NCBI GenBank assembly: GCA_050014795.1
Contig: JBEKCQ010000074.1
Coordinates: 1-18,167 of the forward strand
Direction: 5' to 3'
From: JALHUF01 sp050014795
GTDB taxonomy: Bacteria > Acidobacteriota > Terriglobia > UBA7540
Length of the DNA: 18,167 nt
The translations under genes were made by a program, and so were the position numbers. Positions 16,549-18,167 of the stretch are shown piece by piece. Each line of letters opens with the position of its first letter. Positions within the stretch are counted from its first letter, which is position 1. Below the pieces are notes generated by a model. The model was not told the origin of the DNA. It saw only the letters and a program-made list of their open reading frames with translations, and did not search any database.

Positions 16549-18126
16549 CTATTTTGACTTCTGACTCCTGACTTCTGACTCCCTCCGGAATATTCTCACC
16601 CACTGCCCTCTACGTTCGAACTGAGCAAGCAATCGCAGTCGGTATCGCGCCACCAGCGTCTCGTCCGGGGCCTGCGGCGCGTAGTCGAAGTAGCGCTCCT
16701 GCACCTTCTGGAAATACGGAAACCGCGCTAGCCAATTCTCCGGCGGCTCATACTTGCGGGAGTAGAGATAGAGAACGTCAAAGGATTCTGCGGGCACCCC
16801 GTTGAACTCTCCGGGCGTGAGACCCTGGAGCGGCACAACCCGCAGAGGCTTGCGGACGTAGCCAAGAAAGGGCCGAGCCAGCTCGTCCGTGGCTGGCCAG
16901 GCGGTCAGGATGCGCTCGTTTGGGGAACGCGATTCGAGGAACTGCGCAGCTTGCTGATGCAGGCGAATGAAGTCCGCGTAGGAGAGATTGTCTTCGTAGG
17001 GGAATGGGTAAGGCGGGTTGATGAACCAGGCCGCCACAAAGCACGCGAGCGTCGCGCCGCACAGGCTGCGAGCAACGATCTTGGGCAGCCGCCACACCAG
17101 GACAGTCGCAACCAGAAAGACGATCGGAATAATTGGCAGCAGATAACGCGGCAAGATGGCGCCGCCCACCAGACTCAGCAGGAGCAGGTACATCACGGCC
17201 AGTCCGGCAGCCAGGAAGAAAAGGTTGCCGAAGCTCCTCTGTGCCTCTGTGTCTCCGTGGCTCTCCGATCTGTAGGGGCGGGCCTTTGTGCCCGCCCACG
17301 GGGGGCTGCCCCTCCGCCACCACACGCCCAGCGCGGCGCCAGCCACCAGCAGCCAATTGAATCCCCCGACAAAGACCTCGTAGAGCCTCCGCAGCAAGCT
17401 CCAGAAGACCCGGCCCGGATCGAGGGTCGAGTAGAGGTTGTATTGCAGGTACTCGGCATTGCCTGTCCAGAAGCCCGTCACGTGATGGTAATAAAGCGTC
17501 CAGGCTGCGAGCGGCACGAGCGGCGTGGCCAGCGCGAGCCAATCTCGTAGGGGCACGGCGCGCCGTCCCCCTGTGGAGCGCCACACGAATACCCACGCCA
17601 CCGGCAGCAGTACCACCGCCGTCTCTTTCGTTAGCACCGCGCATGACGCTGCCGCAGCGAACATCCACACTCGCCCCTCGAGCAACGCCAACACCGCGAG
17701 CGTGGTAAACAGGGCCGCGGGGAGGTCAAGGTAAACCAGCGAGCTTTGGGCGAAGAACATGGGCGACAACGCCAGCAGCACGGCGCTCCAAATGGCCGCC
17801 TCGCACGTGACGACCCGCCGCGCCAGTGCATAGAGAGCAACAACTGTCGCCGCTGCCACCAGAATCATGGCTGCGCGCGTCACCAGCGGCGAGAATCCGA
17901 ACACCCGCCACACGAACGCGAGATACACCATCACCAGTGGCGTGTGCCCCGTAGGCAAGGTGCTTTCCGGAATCAGCAGCCACGACCGGTAGAAGTCCAG
18001 CGCCGCGGGAATGTAGTATCCCGCTTCGTCCCAGAAATACGGCAGGCGAAGGAGCGGATAGTGCAGCGCGAGCAAGCCTACGAAGGTGGCCAGGACTCCG
18101 AGGATTAGGGCGAGACGAGAACGCAT
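16549..18126 (-). CDS. Integral membrane glycosyltransferase, GT39/PMT_2 (ArnT-like) family
   Basis: 525 residues with about ten hydrophobic helices up to about residue 370, then a soluble C-terminal part. This architecture fits inner-membrane enzymes that move a sugar from a polyprenyl-phosphate donor to an envelope acceptor. The first loop has the catalytic-type acidic pair D33-E34 in YFWDEAGYYIPAALDF; VYLDLPAALF (131-140), LTKETA (165-170) and ILPRYLLPIIP (324-334) are family-like. Donor and acceptor are unknown. ATG at 18126 follows GAGGGAAAG about ten bases upstream. Odd features: residues about 272-300 (GTKARPYR then SESHGDTEAQRSFG) and 185-194 (TGGRRAVPLR) are encoded by repeat elements in loops, and the last ten residues (ESEVRSQKSK) by a heptamer array. 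The frame stays open throughout. I see no partner gene nearby; tig follows in the same direction with its own promoter. Confidence 0.88.
   Translation of the reverse strand: MRSRLALILGVLATFVGLLALHYPLLRLPYFWDEAGYYIPAALDFYRSWLLIPESTLPTGHTPLVMVYLAFVWRVFGFSPLVTRAAMILVAAATVVALYALARRVVTCEAAIWSAVLLALSPMFFAQSSLVYLDLPAALFTTLAVLALLEGRVWMFAAAASCAVLTKETAVVLLPVAWVFVWRSTGGRRAVPLRDWLALATPLVPLAAWTLYYHHVTGFWTGNAEYLQYNLYSTLDPGRVFWSLLRRLYEVFVGGFNWLLVAGAALGVWWRRGSPPWAGTKARPYRSESHGDTEAQRSFGNLFFLAAGLAVMYLLLLSLVGGAILPRYLLPIIPIVFLVATVLVWRLPKIVARSLCGATLACFVAAWFINPPYPFPYEDNLSYADFIRLHQQAAQFLESRSPNERILTAWPATDELARPFLGYVRKPLRVVPLQGLTPGEFNGVPAESFDVLYLYSRKYEPPENWLARFPYFQKVQERYFDYAPQAPDETLVARYRLRLLAQFERRGQWVRIFRRESEVRSQKSK
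16555..16582 (-). repeat. Four exact-period heptamers forming the C-terminus of the glycosyltransferase
   Basis: TGACTTC and TGACTCC alternate twice (16555, 16562, 16569, 16576; plus strand). Read on the minus strand they encode the last residues before TAG (within ESEVRSQKSK). The natural stop was probably further upstream or lost when the array arose (inference). Confidence 0.9.
17236..17267 (-). repeat. Octamer array inside the glycosyltransferase gene
   Basis: CCTCTGTG occurs twice in tandem (17236, 17244), followed by the variants TCTCCGTG (17252) and GCTCTCCG (17260). On the minus strand it encodes SESHGDTEAQR. I recall similar GDTEAQR text in many environmental bacterial proteins, as translated repeat. 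Confidence 0.85.
17271..17297 (-). repeat. GTAGGGGC-type GC-rich palindrome, copy 1
   Basis: GGGCGGGC (17276-17283) and GCCCGCCC (17290-17297) form a perfect 8-bp stem with a 6-nt loop, next to the octamer array. On the minus strand it encodes the GTKARPY segment. It begins with the same GTAGGGGC as the element at 17548. Confidence 0.8.
17548..17570 (-). repeat. GTAGGGGC-type GC-rich palindrome, copy 2
   Basis: The 12-bp perfect palindrome ACGGCGCGCCGT (17555-17566) is flanked by GGGG (17550-17553) and CCCC (17567-17570) with one unpaired C. It is preceded by GT, giving the same GTAGGGGC start as the first copy. It encodes GGRRAVPL in a loop between membrane helices. Confidence 0.75.
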
Positions 18127-18167
18127 CGGGAGCTTTCCCTCGTACCGCCGCGCTCTGCGCGGCCTTG

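Overview
The window looks like chromosomal DNA of a high-GC bacterium, most likely an acidobacterium or a close relative. The main clue is the N-terminal domain of the first gene: a VPRL-type start, the LWAETQ/QLDEQGHY/VLLGAT block and an SVPYALKAEDA-type end. I associate this domain with secreted proteins of Acidobacteriota. The codon usage and the periodic intergenic repeats fit that assignment but do not prove it. Otherwise this is mostly core genome; there is no phage, transposase, CRISPR, tRNA or rRNA that I can see.

Layout. 46-2673 (+) encodes a large exported repeat protein with six near-identical 62-63 residue C-terminal repeats. After a 303-bp gap come four plus-strand genes: hisS and aspS (8 nt apart, the aspS Shine-Dalgarno overlapping the hisS stop), then mutL and cmk. 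A convergent junction at 8862-8978 follows. The rest reads on the minus strand, in transcription order: a GT39/PMT_2-type membrane glycosyltransferase (18126-16549), then tig, clpP, clpX, lon and rho. A near-consensus sigma-70 promoter (TTGACA, 16 nt, TATACT) lies at 16443-16416, 144 nt upstream of the tig GTG codon. It should drive the tig-clpP-clpX-lon protein-quality-control operon and perhaps rho. clpX and lon overlap by one base (TGATG).

Function. The plus block serves translation (His- and Asp-tRNA synthesis), mismatch repair (MutL with the endonuclease-type C-terminus) and CMP/dCMP phosphorylation. The minus block covers co-translational folding (trigger factor), ATP-dependent proteolysis (ClpXP, Lon) and transcription termination (Rho). 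The glycosyltransferase is probably an independent envelope gene.

The most unusual signal is not a gene. Nearly every intergenic gap carries short, degenerate tandem arrays with a 7- or 8-bp period. Each gap has its own unit, and the arrays often sit directly against a stop or start codon. In three consecutive gaps (aspS-mutL, mutL-cmk, cmk-rho) they form two inverted arms that could fold into a hairpin. The same kind of repeat has entered the glycosyltransferase gene: a heptamer array supplies its last codons, an octamer array plus a GC-rich palindrome fills a loop between membrane helices, and a second palindrome fills another loop. I recall similar sequence from other environmental bacterial genomes; its origin and function are unknown to me.
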